A stretch of DNA of 64,000 nt from Paralvinella palmiformis (lineage: Eukaryota > Annelida > Polychaeta > Terebellida > Alvinellidae). The position numbers and the translations under genes were made by a program. The notes under the pieces were generated by a model. That model was not told the DNA's origin, did no database searches, and saw nothing but the letters and a program-made list of their open reading frames with translations. The DNA lies in NCBI GenBank assembly GCA_025642065.1, contig JAODUP010001134.1, positions 227,001 through 291,000 on the forward strand, written 5' to 3'. Position 1 is the first letter of the stretch. Every line of letters starts with the position of its first letter. Shown here in pieces: positions 17,881-29,575 of the stretch.

Positions 17881-18574
17881 TCAGCACCAATGGTGGATGA
17901 TTGAGCAAAATCACAAGGTTTAATACTTATTCCCAAAATATCATTCGACTGCCTACAGCCAATTTCACGAGAAGTAATGGCAGCCGAGAAATATTACCAG
18001 ATGAATGAGACACCATCACAACACTCACGAGTACGTCAACACCGTGTATGATACGACTGTCATCTACAATACTAGAATGTGGGCGAGGGATCGGTTTGTT
18101 TCGCGAAATGCAAACGTCGCCGTTCAGGGTCACTTTTGGGGTGGACACAATCGGACGATTGACCCCCGACACGAGTAAGGCGAAGCGTAAGAGAGAATGA
18201 CCTCCGAGCATAGACAGCAGCACCGGAAGTTCAACTCGGTGGGTGATCGCACTACCGGTTGATGTCGCCGAGGCACCTCAACCGTTCAGCCTCGAGCTAC
18301 ACTTCAGCTTCGAGGCTAGCCACGCTTCGGCGTCGAGACTAGCCATATATCAGAAGCGTGATATATGAGCGGCCATGACCCGCTCGGTACAATAAACGAG
18401 TCCAGTAAATAAAACACCCAACAACAATTAATACTAGAAACGTTGCCGTTAAGTCAGCATCATTCGCCATCATCACGTGGGATACATCGTGGACTGTATT
18501 TGACCGTTTAAAAGATAAAGGTGATGGTACTGTCTCTATCTTAGTCGCTCGACCCATTTAATATGTGAATAATA

Positions 18575-18895
18575 ATATGCGATATTTATATAGCGCCCTA
18601 TTCAGCTAGAAACTGCTATAAGGCGCTTTACAATATTATTTACAATATTATTATTCCTGGCTCAGACTCGTTTCCAACCAGCACACATTTCAACTCCCAA
18701 GGGAGTATACAACGCATGCTGCCATTATAGGCGCAAAGCGTTACTCAAACACATAGCCATCGGGTCCTGTCAGGTACGCTTTTTTGTGGACGAGTGAACC
18801 AGTCGCCATATGACAGTATTGCTGCTCACGATGCCTCGAACCCACGACCGTTCGGCTACGAGTCCTACTGCGCTACCACGGCTCGACGAAAAGCC
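18575..18895 (-). mobile_element. SINE-3, copy c
   Basis: Minus-strand copy: plus strand shows TATATAGCGCCCTATTCAGC at the 3' end and TCGAACCCACGACCGTTCGG over the inverted B box. It is nearly full length (about 320 bp). Confidence 0.85.
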
Positions 18896-18959
18896 TACCA
18901 TCGGGTGCAAAAACTGGGCGTAAAACACCAATCAACATCATTATCCTGACTGATTAGCC

Positions 18960-19500
18960 GACCCACCAACAGAAAAATCACTCCGCCGACACGGTCTGCT
19001 TAACCGGAGCTAGCTGAACAGTAATTGACTCGAAGGAATTCGCCATAACACGGCGCAAGGAACGAATTCTATACAGTATTTACCCGTATCCGGTTCTGCG
19101 CTCAAACCGTAGTGAAGAGCTTCGGACCTTCAACCCTCACCCGACCCGTGGTTATTCGACGCAGTAAACCGGGTGGCTGCCATCTTCGCTTTTTCGGATC
19201 GTTTACCGCTTTCGATAATTATTTGGAGTTCTGTAACTAAACCGAGACAGGTTGGTGAATATTTATCTCTCTGATTAAATAATTAACTAATGAAGGGTAG
19301 TATCGATAACAACGCGGATACCGGGCTGGGGACGTCGGGGCACGGGATGTGATAACCGGGGGGGGGGGGGGAGTACTGATACTGAACGGTAGTGTGGAGA
19401 CAGCGACGGACAGATTGCCGGGGGGGGGGTTCCTGGACGGTTTAAACACGGACGCGGACTTCCTGTCGGTTTTCAGCCGAAAAGAAAACACACTTTAATT
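18960..19500. promoter_or_regulatory. CpG-richer stretch, candidate promoter/5' UTR zone of gene A
   Basis: This half kilobase has many CG dinucleotides and mixed composition, unlike the AT-rich surroundings, and contains poly-G tracts at 19359 and 19420. Gene A's first coding exon is preceded by a splice acceptor, so its transcription start must lie upstream. This is the most promoter-like DNA before it. Inference from composition and position only. Confidence 0.3.
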
Positions 19501-19565
19501 TCATGGTATAGATAGTTTCTCGGTTTTCATGTTAGGCGTGGTGAAATATAAATGTTGGGCATAAG

Positions 19566-19650
19566 GTAGGCTATTTGGGCCGAACGAGCTCCGAAGGTAT
19601 TGAGATAAAGCGAAAGATGAAACACCCTTCTGGCTACCAGTTAGGCTATT
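19566..19650 (-). mobile_element. SINE-2, partial copy e
   Basis: Plus-strand GGTAGGCTATTTGGGCCGAA then AAGATGAAACACCCTTCTGG is the inverse 3' half of SINE-2. It is followed by (TA)n at 19674-19708. Confidence 0.65.
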
Positions 19651-19669
19651 GAGGTGCCCAAACCTCTCT

Positions 19670-19714
<45 letters not shown>

Positions 19715-20172
19715 TCTCTTTGGAATTACGCAGAGTAGTCACGTTCGTGTAGATGATAAATGCCAATGACCCTTTGAATGGCAAACATTGAAATAAAGTG
19801 ACAGGCAAAATAACGTTTCAAGATCTTGTCTGATATGATCCCGTTTTCGAGTAATGCCATCGTGAGAGTTGCGACAGAATTTAAATTTGGCGGCTCGGTT
19901 ACTGTTACAATGGAATGAGTTAATAAAACGGGGAGGGGGGTTAATTATTTATGCGAAATGTAGCTGAAGCAACTGCTGTTCCCGTAATCGGGATGCAAAT
20001 CGGAAATTTACGAAGGGGTGGTCGTTTTTGGCAACTGTCTTAACACGGATTCTTTAAACTGACGGTTGTACGAGGGGAGGTTTCCATTTTCGTGAACGTT
20101 GTTTGTCTAGTAATGATGATCCACGCCAATGTTCAGTGAATTAATACGATTGTCATTGTTTTACTCCCGTAG

Positions 20173-20187
20173 AAATCCGAGATCGGC
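20173..20187 (+). promoter_or_regulatory. splice acceptor and 15-nt 5' UTR tail of gene A
   Basis: CTCCCGTAG ends at 20172 and the start ATG lies exactly 15 nt later. In gene B the acceptor GACACAG (ending 43711) is also exactly 15 nt before its ATG. The shared spacing supports an upstream non-coding exon in both genes. Confidence 0.6.
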
Positions 20188-20366
20188 ATGAGTGTGGCCT
20201 TCCGACGTTATCCAGTATTCTATTACGTAGCCTTTCTCTGGCTGACGTTTCTCGCCACAGTTTTATACGCCATAGTGTGGACTACGAAGAACAAGCAACA
20301 TGTATTTCAAATTACGAAAACGTTGTCTGGAGAGTGGCACGACTATGATTACAAAGAAAACAGTAA

Positions 20367-20414
<48 letters not shown>

Positions 20415-21698
20415 CAGTTAATCTGTATAATCAGATAAATGTCAGGTAATACGTCTATTGTTTTGTTGTTGTTCGGGGAGAATCCCCAGGCTGTCGCTTA
20501 TTCAGCACAGCCTCTATGTTGGAGTGGTTGAGAAACTTCCTCCCCCACCACTAACAGGGGAGCAGTACGGAAAGATGGAGCCGAAATACCCCGAGGGTGG
20601 TCACTGCCAGAGTGTTTTACGTTCTCAGGTTTTTTTAACGTCACCCTTTATTTCAAGTAATTCAATGGAGACGGCAGCGCCATTTAACGTGGTCAGCCAC
20701 CCACGATGTTGTGAGCCGATAAATTAATCTCTGGAAAAGTTTCGACCTCTTGCGGGGTTCGAACCTGTGACCGTTGGCACCAGGTGCCGGGTGTTTAACA
20801 GCTAGGCCACCTGATCTCACATACTCTATTACCTATTGCGTCTATCGTTTTATATAACAACTTTAGTTGCATATACAATTCACCTTGGTTGTATGTAGCA
20901 ATAGAATTATCTTTCCTAGGTCCAGCTATGTCCAGTTTGTACGATGACATTCAAGACTAGCTCTAATCTGCTTGTCATAAATAACATTTAAGAACGTTAT
21001 TACTACAATAGTTAGAATAGCAGACATTAGGTCTGGTTTGAAAATGATAACCTAGTTTAAACAATACAGAACCTATGACGCGCTATTACGATATACTTCA
21101 GCGAAGATGTCAGTCTTTTAATAGCAATTAAGCTAAACAGTTTTAATAGTAGTCGATTCGTTGAGGCCTGTCCATTGTAAAAACTGACATTATACATGAG
21201 AGAGAGAGAGAGAGAGAGAGAGAGACGTATCTATACATATCTGTGTCGGGGGTATTTGTGTGTGTGTGTGTTTGTTTAAAATGGTAAAATAAAGGTTTGT
21301 CACATGATAATATGTCGGATAAACGAGGATGTCGGAATATGGAGTCTGTGATATACCAGTAGTCTGTGTCACACATTTCTAGATCGTACAGATATGTCGT
21401 TGTATGTAACAAAAATATTCCAGCTATCAGATTAGCCTACCAAACGTATACCCAATTCAAGGCACAAATGACTTCTTAATAACATATAAATGAAATGTTG
21501 TGATGTGTTGTGCAGAAAGTACAAATCAACGTCCTACAGAAGAATGCATTATTTACTATAGGAAATTAGTTCATATATGTACCATCAGGTAGTCTTCTAA
21601 AATGACACCCAATCAAATACATTGTTCATATCTAACAAAGATCCTAGATGTTATTGTTTAAGAGGCCCCACAATTATTTTTAACACTATTATAATCTA

Positions 21699-21736
<38 letters not shown>

Positions 21737-24700
21737 TAAAACACACACACATTTACACGGACACATACATATACACACGCAGACACACACATATGTATCT
21801 GTGTTAGTGTGTGTGCGCGCGTGTGTGTGTGAGTAAAATATGTTTATGTGATGATATAATAATCGCAGTTAGACTGGAACATCCTATTATATTCCAGCTT
21901 CCCTCGACGCAGCAGACCTGCTGTGTAAGGTCCCCAAGCTAAGTCTCAATGATGACAGGTTTAGTGAAGACTTCAAAGTTCTACCGAAACTCGTTTGTTC
22001 GGGACAGAGTTTATTTCGCATTAAGGATTGCACCCTGCGATTAAACACGACCGTTCTGGGCAATAGGTCGCTGGAATACTGCGTCTACGCCGCCGTCGAG
22101 CGGCTTAACCATTGGAAAGCCGCATATTCCACGTCGATTAAAAGATACGGCAATTTTGATGGCAAAGTGGACGCCGAGGTCTTCCGCGTTCAGTGTTTTG
22201 TCAGTAAGGATAAAGCCAATAAATATAAGAACGCGAAAGAACAACGAATAGCCAAGAAGGATGACGAAGATATCATTCAACTGAAGCCCGCTAAAGAGGA
22301 TTATAAATGGAACGGTGTCAAACCAGATTTCGATCAGATATTTGCTCAGATTATACCAACCCGGGATCTTCTGGAGCGATGTTCCCGAACAAAGCCGTTC
22401 GTAAACTCTACACAGATGAACGTGTTAATATACGGCATAGATTCCATGTCTCACGTATCATGGACGAAGATACTGCCAAAGTCATACACTTATTTGAAGA
22501 ATACTCTCAAATCGGTTATCTTGGATGGTTATAATATACTTGGAGATGCTACTGCGGCAGCTTTGATACCAATGCTAACAGGTAGTCTTCTTGATTAGTT
22601 TACCTTTGTTGCGATATATATATATAGGTGGAGCAGTTAAAAAGTTAGGGTTTATTGTTGACAAAGATATTAATATACACGAACCGATTACGTCAAAGTA
22701 AATTCACTATATATTGGCACTCTCGATGGTAGAAACGTTTGTCATTGTGATGCTGTGTCTCATTTTGTATAGACTTTCTACCAATTATGTGGCATATCCG
22801 TTTATAACATCAATCGCCCACAGCGAATTGAGAACCGTGCAGCTCGCATAGAGCTAAATACCCGAATGTATTGTATTCGTATCGCCCGTATTGGGAGTTG
22901 AGATATATGCTGGGTGGAAACAGGTCTGAGTCGGGGATAATAATATTGTAAATAATATTGCAAAGCGCCTTAGAGCAGTTTCTAGCTGAATAGGGCGCTA
23001 TATAGATATTATTATGATTATATTACCATTCTAACCGAATACAAACAAAATACAGAAATGTCGTATTTTAATCCATTCCTTTTCTCTTTCAGGTCGTAAG
23101 GAAATCGAACTTCCCGAGATCCGAAGAAACAAACCGGGAACCAACCACGTCGACGTCTATCCGCTTATCTGGAAAGAGTTTGTTAACAGTAGTTATGTGA
23201 CGCTCCTTGCCGAGGATACGCCATTCATTTCCCTGTTTTCCTGGCGATTTACGGGCTTCGACAAGGCCCCGGTCGACCATTACATGAGACCGTTCTGGCT
23301 GGCCGGCGAAAAGTCGACCATCTGGAAGAAGAGCAAGCGGTACTGCATCGGCGACAAGCCGAAACACCAGCACACCTTCGATTACATCAAGGACCTTTTT
23401 GATAAATATCCGCGAGTTTCGAAATTTGCATTCGGCTTCCACACGGAATTGTCGCACGGCTCGACGCCCCCCGTTCAACATATAGGTAAGGAGCTGCCTA
23501 GTTACGTAGGCCGGTACTTATGACGTCACCAGTCGGCGGCGATGTTACGCTCGCCCGCGCTACGACCACGTGAACACAGCCGTCCTTGACCTTATCGGCC
23601 ACGACCGTCGTAGTTGTGACACTGCTCGGCATCCCAGTCTCCATTATCGTCGCCGTCCTCATCATCGTCGTCAACGTAAACGTCATCTGTACTGTCATCA
23701 TCGTCGTCATCATCATCATCATCGTCGTCGTCGTCATCATCAGCATCAGCATCATAAACGTCGTCTTTGCATTCATCGTCATTATCATCGTCATCTTCAT
23801 GACCATCATCATCGTCGTCACATCAACATCATCTTTACATTCATCTTCATTACCATCGTTGTGATCATCATCATCATCAACGTCATCTTTACATTCATCA
23901 TCGTCGTCGTCATCATCATCATCATCATCATCTTTACATTCATCATCATCATCGTCGTCGTCATCATCATCATCATCATCTTTACAGTCATCATCATCGT
24001 CGTCGTCGTCATCATCGTCATCAACGTCATCTTTACATTCATCGTCGTCGTCATCATCATCATCATCATCATCGTCGTCACCACCACCGCCACCCTCACG
24101 ATTAATTACAATTACCGAACCATAACAGATAACACCAAAACACGGAACCACTAATGGCACAGATAATTATAGTTAAAAAATATCAATAAGTCAGATAGAA
24201 AAGGAAATGTGAAGTAGTTTGATTTGAACCATTGACACATAATTAAATTGGCCTTTACTTACCTTAATTCACGGGAGCGTCTAATTTAAATAGCTCGATC
24301 CCGATAGGTAATTAATTCAAATTTTGAATCGCATCGTAAACGACGACGATCTCGAGGAAGTCACGCTTTGCTTTTGTAGATCAGGACTTGCGCAACTTCC
24401 TGGATTACCTGAAATCGGCGGGACATCTCAACAACACATTGCTGATTGTGATGGCGGATCATGGCGCCCGGTTTGTTCGGCGCAGAAAGACGATAGAAGG
24501 AAAATTGGAAGAGCGCCTTCCCATGATGTCTCTGACCTTTCCCGAGAAATTCAAGGTCAGGACTGTTGTCCATAATATAAATGGCTAGCTCATCCACTCG
24601 CTTACAATCAACCTATCAATCAATCAAATAATCAATAATTTAATAATTCGATCGATCAATCCATTTATCTAACGACCGACCAAACAATCAACCAATGAAT

Positions 24701-26474
24701 AATTCAATGTGATGTTTTGATATTTTGCCACAGACTCAACATCCAAAACTGTTTAGGAATTTGTTAAAGAACAAATTACGCCTCACGACACCTTTTGATA
24801 TCTATGAGACGTTACAAAGTGTGTTAAACATATACAACGCCGAGAAGCCGGTGAAGCCATCAGATCGTGGCATTAGCTTGCTGAATGTCATACCAGCCAA
24901 TAGGACGTGTAAATCAGCTGGCATTGAACTTCACTGGTGTACCTGTATGCAGTTTGAGGTGAGTCGTTAGCCAGCGTTTAAGTTCTACCCAATTGGACAG
25001 CAACAACTTTTCAAAAGGGGCGGGCGATAAAAGGGTAATTAATCGGCGCTTTAGCCTTGCCGTAACCAAGTCGCTACAACGTACTGCATAATACAACGCC
25101 TTTCATCTCGCCCTAGCCTCTCAGTGTAAAGGAAGAAAAGGTTCAGCAAGCAGCCAAATATGCCGTAACCTACATCAACAAATTGCTATACGTTGCAAAG
25201 GATAGGTGTCATGAACTAAAACTGAGAAACGTTCTTGAGGCGCGAAAAGCTTATCCCAATGAAGAGGTGAGTGCCATAGATGACGATAAATAAAATAAAG
25301 AAATACAATAAAAACGGAATGAGTTACCCGATCCTCATTATGTAGAAAGTTTTTATGAGTTACACCGACACCACGCCCCCAATTAGCGAGAAGTTGATAA
25401 CAAGCTTTCGTATCTTTCATAGATACTGATAATGAACCTTAATTAATTTGTTTATTTAAACATATATCATTTTCTTAATTAGTTTAACATACATAATGTA
25501 CTTAAATAGTTTCAGATATTTAAAGTATTGAATTAGTTTCACAGATTTAATGTTCTTAATTAGTTTAACATACATAATGTACTTAAATAGTTTCACATAT
25601 TTAAAGTATTGAATTAGTTTCACATATTTAATGTTCTTAATTAGTTTAACATACATAATGTACTGAATTAGTTTCACATATATAATGTACTTAATTAGTT
25701 TAATATACATAGTGTACTTAATTAGTTTAACATACATAATGTACTGAATTAGTTTCATATATCTAATTTACCTAATTAGTTTCACGTATATAATGTATTC
25801 GATTACTTTCACCCTGAAGCACCGATATTTTCCTGATGTTTAAAGTAAGTCTGTTTACATGATTAGATTACCACAGACAGCTATTGCTACTGTACGAGGA
25901 GACTGTGGCGAAGGAAGCGTTTAAAACAAGTCACGTATTCATTAACATTGTTTAAGCTAATTATACATGATATTATTGTATTATTTTATATTATTCCATA
26001 GGTGATAAAATTTGTTAACAGCCGAAACGATAACCCAAGAACGCCCGCTTTTAATAAAAAACTAAAATTAGACGTAATACATTACCAGGTAAGTTTTTGA
26101 CGCGTCTTATTTCAAAATTTAAATAATCAAAATTTGGTCGGTATCTCAAATTTCTAGTTTTGTGGAAGAGAATTCGCCAATCCTCGTTTGTTATTCGATC
26201 ATATGTCGGTAAGAGATTTACGATATGAAATTAAACTAATACGTCGATTTAAATAAATATATTTAGTTTTAAAATTCGTTTCCAGTTCACCATAGAAACT
26301 ACCCCAAATAATGCACTGTACGAAGTAACCATCAAACAATATGTATCGAACCGTACTTTAAGTCTCATCGGGGATTTCAGTCGTCTGAATCTTTATGGAC
26401 ATCAGGCGGATTGTATTATGGAGACGTATCCGGAACTCAGGAAATATTGCTTGTGCCGAGAGACAACAAGCTAG
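20188..26474 (+). CDS. DUF229 family protein A (alkaline-phosphatase/sulfatase-like, type II membrane)
   Basis: Eight coding exons: 20188-20362, 21898-22581, 23093-23485, 24380-24555, 24734-24958, 25117-25266, 26002-26088 and 26286-26474 (TAG). All have GT/AG borders and joining phases, giving 692 residues, a usual DUF229 length. Residues ~10-30 (YYVAFLWLTFLATVLYAIVW) form an uncleaved signal anchor, so the rest should lie in the lumen or outside the cell. Family signatures in order: NVLIYGIDSMSH (Asp ~240, a presumed metal ligand), GDATAAALIPMLTG (presumed catalytic Thr), AEDTPFISLFSWRFTGFD, LSH, LLIVMADHGARF (metal ligands D and H), GKLEERLP, RLTTPFDIYETL and NRTCKSAGIELHWCTC. The substrate is unknown. 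Exons 3-4 and the first half of exon 2 are GC-richer than in gene B; the end of exon 2 and exon 5 are almost B-like. Intron 1 holds a SINE-bearing segment and intron 3 an (ATC)n tract. Confidence 0.92.
20365..20411. repeat. (TA)n microsatellite at the donor of gene A intron 1
   Basis: The TA run begins immediately after the GTAAG of the donor site and leads directly into duplicated segment copy 2. Confidence 0.95.
20414..21191. repeat. duplicated segment, copy 2 (intron 1 of gene A)
   Basis: Nearly identical to 11308-12075 and flanked on the left by (TA)n in both places. On the right the two copies diverge right after GTAAAAACTGACATT, here running into a (GA)n tract. Confidence 0.88.
20467..20820 (-). 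mobile_element. SINE-1, copy c
   Basis: Full-length minus-strand copy inside the duplicated segment. The plus strand ends GGGTGTTTAACAGCTAGGCC then ACCTGATCTCAC over the inverted A box. Confidence 0.88.
21427..21655 (+). repeat. dispersed repeat, copy 1 (partner at 62610-62830)
   Basis: Shares CCAATTCAAGGCA-AA-GACTTCTTA, GCAGAAAGTACAA, AATGCATTATTTACTAT, TTAGTTCATATATGT and ATTGTTCATATCTAACAA with 62610-62830, in the same order and strand. There is no reading frame. It is either a TE remnant or shared non-coding DNA. Confidence 0.7.
21700..21735. repeat. (TA)n then CA/TG-rich tract
   Basis: TA run followed by CA-rich and then TG-rich sequence to ~21835, just before exon 2 of gene A. Confidence 0.9.
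22625..22872 (+). pseudogene. LINE ORF2 fragment in intron 2 of gene A
   Basis: Reads LGFIVDKDINIHEPITSK near the start and, in another frame, YQLCGISVYNINRPQRIENR with AARI after it. Both are typical of the region after the reverse-transcriptase core in CR1/L2-like LINEs (GISVYNINRLQRIQNRAARI type). Frame changes and gaps make it dead. Confidence 0.6.
22878..23012 (+). mobile_element. SINE-3 3' part, copy d
   Basis: GGGAGTTGAGATATATGCTG then GGGATAATAATATTG and AAAGCGCCTTAGAGCAGTTT, ending GGGCGCTATATAGATATTAT. The tRNA-like head is absent (5'-truncated insertion). It directly follows the LINE fragment. Confidence 0.75.
23640..24090. repeat. (ATC)n/(GTC)n trinucleotide tract in intron 3 of gene A
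   Basis: Hundreds of bases of TCATCA and TCGTCG with a regularly spaced CATCTTTACATTCATC interruption, giving a higher-order ~50-bp repeat. Long open frames coding poly-Asp, poly-Ile or poly-His here are artefacts of the repeat. Confidence 0.92.
25440..25815. repeat. tandem repeat, ~31-bp unit, in intron 6 of gene A
   Basis: About twelve imperfect units alternating TTAGTTTAACATACATAATG and TTAGTTTCACATATTTAATG, so a two-unit higher-order pattern is visible. Confidence 0.9.
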
Positions 26475-26674
26475 GCATTGCCACATTTGTTACCGTATTA
26501 ATATATTTATGTTTTTATAACACTGCTCTCTAATTCCCATGTCCCCCCCCCCTTTTGTCATGATGATGATCCAAGTCAAATATATGGTATATGTATTGTA
26601 TCTGGGGTATCTTTATTAAACTAAGCATATAATATATTCAAGGTGAGTACTCTTGATCTAACATATTGTCTTTT

Positions 26675-26680
26675 AATAAA
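26675..26680 (+). promoter_or_regulatory. polyadenylation signal candidate for gene A
   Basis: AATAAA 201 nt after the gene A stop codon, on the same strand. Confidence 0.45.
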
Positions 26681-26689
26681 TAAGTAAAA

Positions 26690-27522
26690 CAGACAACACA
26701 CACACACACACACACAAAAGACACAGACACACAGACACACGCACAGACACGCACGCACACACAGACACACACACACACAGTGATCAATCTAAGATGGGCC
26801 ACTGCATCATCGTCACGCTAACAATTGACTGTCCTTGTGAAATGTGTCATTTATACAAACATATTGCTCAGATATGGCAGGTTTGTTGCTATTTTAATAT
26901 TATTTGTGATATTATATCGCCACTTAGTGTAGATATAGATCCAGCACCGCGATATTGAGTGATGATGACATTTATAGTTTGATAATTGCCGGATATACAT
27001 TCAAATCGGTTATGACGCCATATGTTTTTGTGTGTATAATAAATGGCATTTATAATAATCGCTCTCACTGGTTAAGTATAATATTTATGGACATATTGAG
27101 TATGTGGTGGCTAATGCAATGACAGAAATGCAACAACCTTTAACTGATCTCCAAATGAAACTAGTATTTTCAAGCATATCAAATATGTTCAGTGGCTACG
27201 GAGCACATTCTGTCCTTCGAGCTGAAATATGTGTGCAAATAATATTTTAGCTTCCGTTTGATTCTAACTATACACGAACATGTTTATGTTATTGTTTATT
27301 ATTCGAAACCAAATAACAAATACCTAAGGATGTTTGTAAGTTTATTACGAATGAAGTTGACGGGTCAAAACTGAGGTATAGAAGACAGTTTTGTTCCAAT
27401 TACAACTAAAACACGGAGTTTATTTCAACCCATTATAATTTGAACATATTCCATTATAAAGTAAATGTTTTCGTTCAATAACCGAACAAGTATTATACTT
27501 TTTTAAAGCCAACAGAATACTA
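26690..27522. other. intergenic, no gene seen
   Basis: (CA)n-rich tract at 26695-26780, then AT-rich DNA without a recognisable exon or repeat family. Confidence 0.5.
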
Positions 27523-27872
27523 GTGAGCTCCAGTGGCCTAGCGGTTAAAAACCCGACATTTCGTGACAAGGGTCACAGGTTCGATCCCAGCAAGAGGTCG
27601 AAACTTTTCCACGGATTAATTTCTCGGCTCACAACATCGTGGGTGGATGACCATGTTAAATGGCGCTGCCGTCTCCACTGAATTACTAAAATATAAAGGG
27701 AGATGTTAGAGACCCACTGAGGATGTAAGCCACTCTGGCAGTGACCATCCTTAGGGTATTTTGACTCAATCTTTCCGTACTGCTCCCCTGTGAGTGGTGG
27801 GGAGGAGTTGGTCTCAACCACTCCAACATAGAGGCTGTGCTGATCAAGCGACAGTCTAGGGATTCTCCCCGA
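27523..27872 (+). mobile_element. SINE-1, copy d (sense orientation)
   Basis: The only long SINE-1 in plus orientation: starts GTGAGCTCCAGTGGCCTAGC, has GGTTCGATCCCAGC as B box, then AGAGGTCGAAACTTTTCCAC, and ends GGGATTCTCCCCGAAATAC. About 350 bp. Confidence 0.88.
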
Positions 27873-28651
27873 AATACAAGCAGCAGAATACCGGCAGATA
27901 TTAGTAAAATAATCGCAGAGGTTTTCCAACTCAAGTTCGCCATCTGGCGGGAGCCTGATGAACTACGTGTGCGGGGCAAAATGCTATAGTAGACAGCGCC
28001 GCTACTTTAAGCTGGTAAAACGGCAAATCACCAGAGTGGTACGCGGAAGATTTGCAATATTGTTTAAGAGATGCGTTATATTGACAAGAAATAGCGAGGG
28101 CACGATTCCTGATATAGTAAATACTCTGACACATAATTTAAACACATCTCATATATATATATATATATATATATAGCTAAATCAATGATGACCAAACACA
28201 TGCTGGTTGCTTGATGAGAAATCGCATCCGAAATCAGCCTGTTAAAATGACAGCAACAATAACCGAGCATCCTATTTAATCCCAACCAAAACAGGTATGC
28301 ACCGACACTCTCACACACACACAGAGTAAATTTAAACAGTTCTTTATTATTGCTTAATACAACAACAATAACTGAAGCAACAGAACAAGAAACACTACTA
28401 CTGCTACAACTGCTGATGACCATTTATAGTTACACTTCGATTGTCGGCCAGTGGCAGTATTCCTATCATATACAACTCCACAACACAACAACGTTATAGT
28501 GAAACATCGCTATCTGATGTCAGACGCTTCAGTTGACGATATACACACGCCGTGAGACCTACAGCAGATACGATAGTCTACACCTTAGATACGTTTCTGT
28601 CGTAGACATTGACGTCCACACCTGGGGGGGGGGTCACTTAGAGCACACACA

Positions 28652-28685
<34 letters not shown>

Positions 28686-29575
28686 AAGAGAGCCAAATAT
28701 GAAGTATAATTATACGCCTCATTACCAGTGGAGAGTACTGGCTGTGCCAATAGGCGAAGGTCAGGGGTCTCTGCCCCAAACCTAAACAAGACAAGACTAT
28801 TGGAAGTGTTTTGACATTCAGTTAGCCTAGCACATACACATAAATTAGTTTGGTTATGGTTTGAAAATGTATTTATGTTTTTTGTTTTCAGTACTGAGGC
28901 TATGACAACATTACGGCTTGACTTAATAGAAACGTATCTGAAAGGACACGCGGAAAGACGCTAATCAAACGCAGAGAGAGCACGCACACACACACGCACA
29001 CACACTGATCGAAGTTCACCCACTTCTTGATTGTGGTACTTTTAGTCTTATATTATCGCCCTAATAACACTAAATCTTAAAAGATAGTGAATAATCTGTG
29101 GTCCAGCGAACTACCAATCGTTTAAAAGATAAACATCATGCTACTCTTAATTATGCAAAGGCACGTTGTCATAAAAGCGTTGTGTACTGGACATATTTAC
29201 CAGCGAAAAAGTAATTACCCGACCACGCGAATTTCTCTGCAGAAAAGAAGATTCCTGTTTCTTGTATCGGACACGAATTCGTCTGTTTTACTTATATTGT
29301 GGTTAGGGTTGTCGGTTTGAATTTCGCTTAAGTCTGTGCGCTGTGGGATGTTTCATCACTAAAGGTTTTGGTTAGAGCGCTTGAAAAGGCCGCTCCCACT
29401 CACTCTCTATATTTACACAAATTGTGTTGGATATCGGTGTCATTCATTTGTGAAATTATGCATGTTGTGTGTGAATAGACATAGATCACTACTATCTATT
29501 TGGATTGACCTTTGGACACTTTCTGGATCACTAACAGTTGGAATATCCAGAATAGGATATTGATCGTAGTGTGCA
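27873..29575. other. intergenic, no gene seen
   Basis: Contains (TA)n at 28150-28175, (CA)n(GA)n at 28645-28690 and CA-rich DNA at 28980-29005. Open frames are short and unrecognised. The last ~150 bp may be the worn upstream part of the LINE fragment that follows. Confidence 0.45.

Noticed and set aside
23498..24160. Long open frames encoding poly-Asp (minus) or poly-Ile/poly-His (plus)
   Set aside because: They come entirely from the (ATC)n/(GTC)n tract in intron 3 of gene A and have no non-repeat coding part.
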